DNA from: Saprospiraceae bacterium
GTDB taxonomy: Bacteria; Bacteroidota; Bacteroidia; Chitinophagales; Saprospiraceae
DNA length: 64,000 nt
Direction of reading: 5' to 3'
Assembly: GCA_019187365.1 (NCBI GenBank)
Contig: JABARE010000013.1
Location: 62,001-126,000 of the forward strand
Each line of letters opens with the position of its first letter. The first letter of the stretch is position 1. The notes below the pieces were generated by a model, which worked only from the letters and a program-made list of their open reading frames with translations, had not been told where the DNA came from and ran no database searches. This document shows positions 59,633 to 64,000 of the stretch, piece after piece. A program made the translations under genes and the position numbers.

Positions 59633-60649
59633 ATGGCCCGCGTATTATTTATCCAGACCGCTTTTCTTGGCGACGTCATCCTTGCTACGGGGCTCGTCGA
59701 ACGGTGGAAGCAGGAATTCCCTGACGATGAGGTAGATTTTCTATTGCGAGGGGGTAACGAGGGTGCGCTTGAAGGAAATCCCCACCTGAGAAAGGTGTTG
59801 GTGTGGAATAAGCGGCGGGGCAAATTCCGGGGCCTGATCCGCATCATCGGAGAAGTTCGCAGGCAGCGCTATGACCAGGTGTTCACCTTGCAGCGATTCG
59901 CTTCGACGGGATGGATTGCGGTGCTCTCGGGTGCGCGCAACATCGTAGGATTCCGGAAGAATCCTCTTTCGCGCTTTTTTTCGGAGTCTGCAGAGCACGT
60001 CATCGGAGGTGAGTGTGGTCTGCATGAGGTGGAGCGCAACCACCGTTTGATCCAGTCACAGGTGGGAGATCAATATGGATTGCCGAAGCTGTACCCGCCC
60101 GATCCCGAGCAGGTTATCGCCGGACTGGGCCTTATTGCCCCATACGTCACCGTGGCACCGGCATCGGTCTGGTTTACCAAACAGCTTCCGGCTGCGCAGT
60201 GGGTGAAGCTGCTTGCGCGCCTGCCCAATGGACTAACGATCGTTATTCTTGGATCGGCATCCGATCGCATATTGGGAGAACGCATACGGGAGGAACTGAG
60301 CCAGCTGCGCGGTGGACAGCCGTTTCATAATTTATGCGGGCAGCTCAACATCGGTGCATCGGCTGCAGTGATGCAACGGGCAGTGATGAACTATGCAAAC
60401 GACTCAGCCCCAATACACATGGCTTCAGCAGTCAACGCGCCGGTGTGTGCGGTCTTTTGCAGTACAGTTCCGTCATTTGGATTTGGCCCATTATCCGAAC
60501 GTTCGTTTGTCGTACAGACGGAAGAGCCGTTGATCTGCAGACCCTGTGGCCTGCATGGAAGGAAGCGTTGCCCAGAGGGCCACTTTCGTTGTGCGACCTC
60601 AATCACGACAGAAGCCTTGCTGGATCCGATGAGTATGGTTTGGCGATAG
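59633..60649 (+). CDS. Glycosyltransferase family 9 (ADP-heptose:LPS heptosyltransferase-like)
   Basis: A 338-residue GT-B-fold enzyme of family GT9. The start MARVLFIQTAFLGDVILATGL is the typical ADP-heptose-transferase opening, followed by DFLLRGGNEGALEGNPHLRKVLVW. The C-terminal half has VTVAPASVWFTKQLPAAQWVKLLARL and GSASDRILGERI, and a donor-binding NDSAPIHMASAVNAPVCAVF, where the Asp-Ser-Ala-Pro is in the place of the usual DSGP/DTGP. It would add heptose or a similar sugar to the LPS core at the inner membrane. No other LPS genes are adjacent. Confidence 0.87.
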   Translation: MARVLFIQTAFLGDVILATGLVERWKQEFPDDEVDFLLRGGNEGALEGNPHLRKVLVWNKRRGKFRGLIRIIGEVRRQRYDQVFTLQRFASTGWIAVLSGARNIVGFRKNPLSRFFSESAEHVIGGECGLHEVERNHRLIQSQVGDQYGLPKLYPPDPEQVIAGLGLIAPYVTVAPASVWFTKQLPAAQWVKLLARLPNGLTIVILGSASDRILGERIREELSQLRGGQPFHNLCGQLNIGASAAVMQRAVMNYANDSAPIHMASAVNAPVCAVFCSTVPSFGFGPLSERSFVVQTEEPLICRPCGLHGRKRCPEGHFRCATSITTEALLDPMSMVWR

Positions 60650-61030
60650 GTATCCGTCTATAGTAAGCGATCAAGTCTGCTGTCAACTTGCCAAATCGGA
60701 TATCCGGAAGGTCAAAGTGTTCTTGTGAAATGCGGCATTCACCTCGGTTTGCCCGGTTACTGGCAATCTTCTCGAAGGCAACGAAAAAAAGCGATTTAGT
60801 TCTTCACCCGGCACATGGAAAGACAACCGGGAGGCATCTCATTTTGTGGAAATACTAACACAAGTTAGTTTACACAGACCCTGCCAGGCAGGTTAATTTT
60901 CAGGAATGGGGCAGGACGGGTATAGTTTGAATGGGTAGGGGGGGGTCTAAGAATTTGAGGAGGTCGTTGTCAGGTGGCAAATGGATGTCACCGGATGAAG
61001 AACTTTATGGTGAATGGAGGAGGGGTGATA
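60650..61030. other. Intergenic region between GT9 gene and rRNA operon
   Basis: About 380 bases without a gene. Short palindromes occur, for example ACTAACACAAGTTAGT near 60856-60871 and CCTGCCAGGCAGG near 60881. A run of seven G follows at about 60940. No RNA gene was recognised. Confidence 0.35.
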
Positions 61031-61066
61031 AAACAAAAAAGCCCTGGCACAAAGTGCAGGGCTTAT
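61031..61066 (-). terminator. Intrinsic terminator of the rRNA operon
   Basis: On the minus strand AAGCCCTG (61064-61057) pairs with CAGGGCTT (61046-61039) and is followed by TTTTTTGTTTT. It lies about 12 bases beyond the 5S 3' end. Confidence 0.75.
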
Positions 61067-61077
61067 TTTAAAAAAAA

Positions 61078-61187
<110 letters not shown>

Positions 61188-61307
61188 ACTTAGATTCCCG
61201 ATGGGAATATTTCTTTTTGCGACACAGCCCATTGGCTGGAGCGCGTTGGTTGGGAAATGTTCTTTGAAAAAGGTTGGAAGAGGAAAGAGCAGAAGATAAA
61301 AAAAGGA

Positions 61308-64000
<2,693 letters not shown>

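Overview
The window looks like a chromosome segment from a member of the Bacteroidota, probably near the Saprospiria (Lewinella/Haliscomenobacter-like). The phylum call rests on several independent signs. Type IX secretion system (T9SS) parts and cargo carrying type A and type B sorting domains are present. Many genes are preceded by the Bacteroidota -7 promoter element TAnnTTTG. The window also holds families typical of the phylum: DUF4293, OstA-like, PorP/SprF, the T9SS plug (formerly DUF5103), DUF2279 and an EF-G paralogue. The class-level placement is inference.

Layout. 1-5.2 kb: a PLP-dependent decarboxylase, the rpsF-rpsR-rplI ribosomal operon with a consensus promoter and a terminator, a type B T9SS cargo protein and a coupled SDR-fold protein. 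5.2-5.9 kb: a gene-free repeat element bounded by 20-bp terminal inverted repeats and built of 148-bp and 41-bp tandem units. 6-15.5 kb (minus strand): a large BNR/sortilin-type protein, a TetR regulator with a membrane protein, a PorP/SprF - PorE-like OmpA - DUF1573 operon, a DUF2064 glycosyltransferase-like protein and a DUF4293 membrane protein. 15.6-21.3 kb: OstA-like protein, a BatE-like TPR/SH3 protein, rplU-rpmA and an EF-G paralogue without the catalytic histidine. 21.6-35.3 kb: a small secreted protein and a 4,248-residue T9SS type A protein with SdrD-B-like, HYR-like, dockerin and cohesin-like modules. 35.3-37.9 kb: a DUF1905 protein, a second, shorter and inverted copy of the repeat element, and a Tat-type FAD amine oxidase. 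38-43.8 kb: a DUF5691-like protein, atpD-atpC, a lytic transglycosylase and a GH3-family protein. 44-49.4 kb: an HlyD-TolC efflux pair, the T9SS plug protein, a bacilliredoxin and a secreted coiled-coil protein. 49.5-57.8 kb: parE, a PhoD-type phosphatase, a CarboxypepD_reg protein, metF, fumarylacetoacetase, an IS66 transposase remnant and a DUF2279 protein. 58-60.7 kb: ahcY and a GT9 heptosyltransferase-like gene. 61.1-64 kb: 5S and most of 23S rRNA on the minus strand, cut by the window edge.

How the genes fit together. Most of the window is housekeeping (ribosome, ATP synthase, topoisomerase IV, one-carbon/methyl cycle, rRNA) interleaved with cell-envelope genes. The T9SS theme is spread over four loci: cargo at 3 kb and 22.5-35.3 kb, and machinery or accessory proteins at 11-14 kb and 47-48 kb. 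I see no CRISPR array, prophage, complete insertion sequence, tRNA or defence island. The least ordinary items are the terminal-repeat element found in two inverted copies 30 kb apart, the histidine-less EF-G paralogue, the giant dockerin/cohesin-like surface protein, and a recurring AACGTT-centred palindrome.
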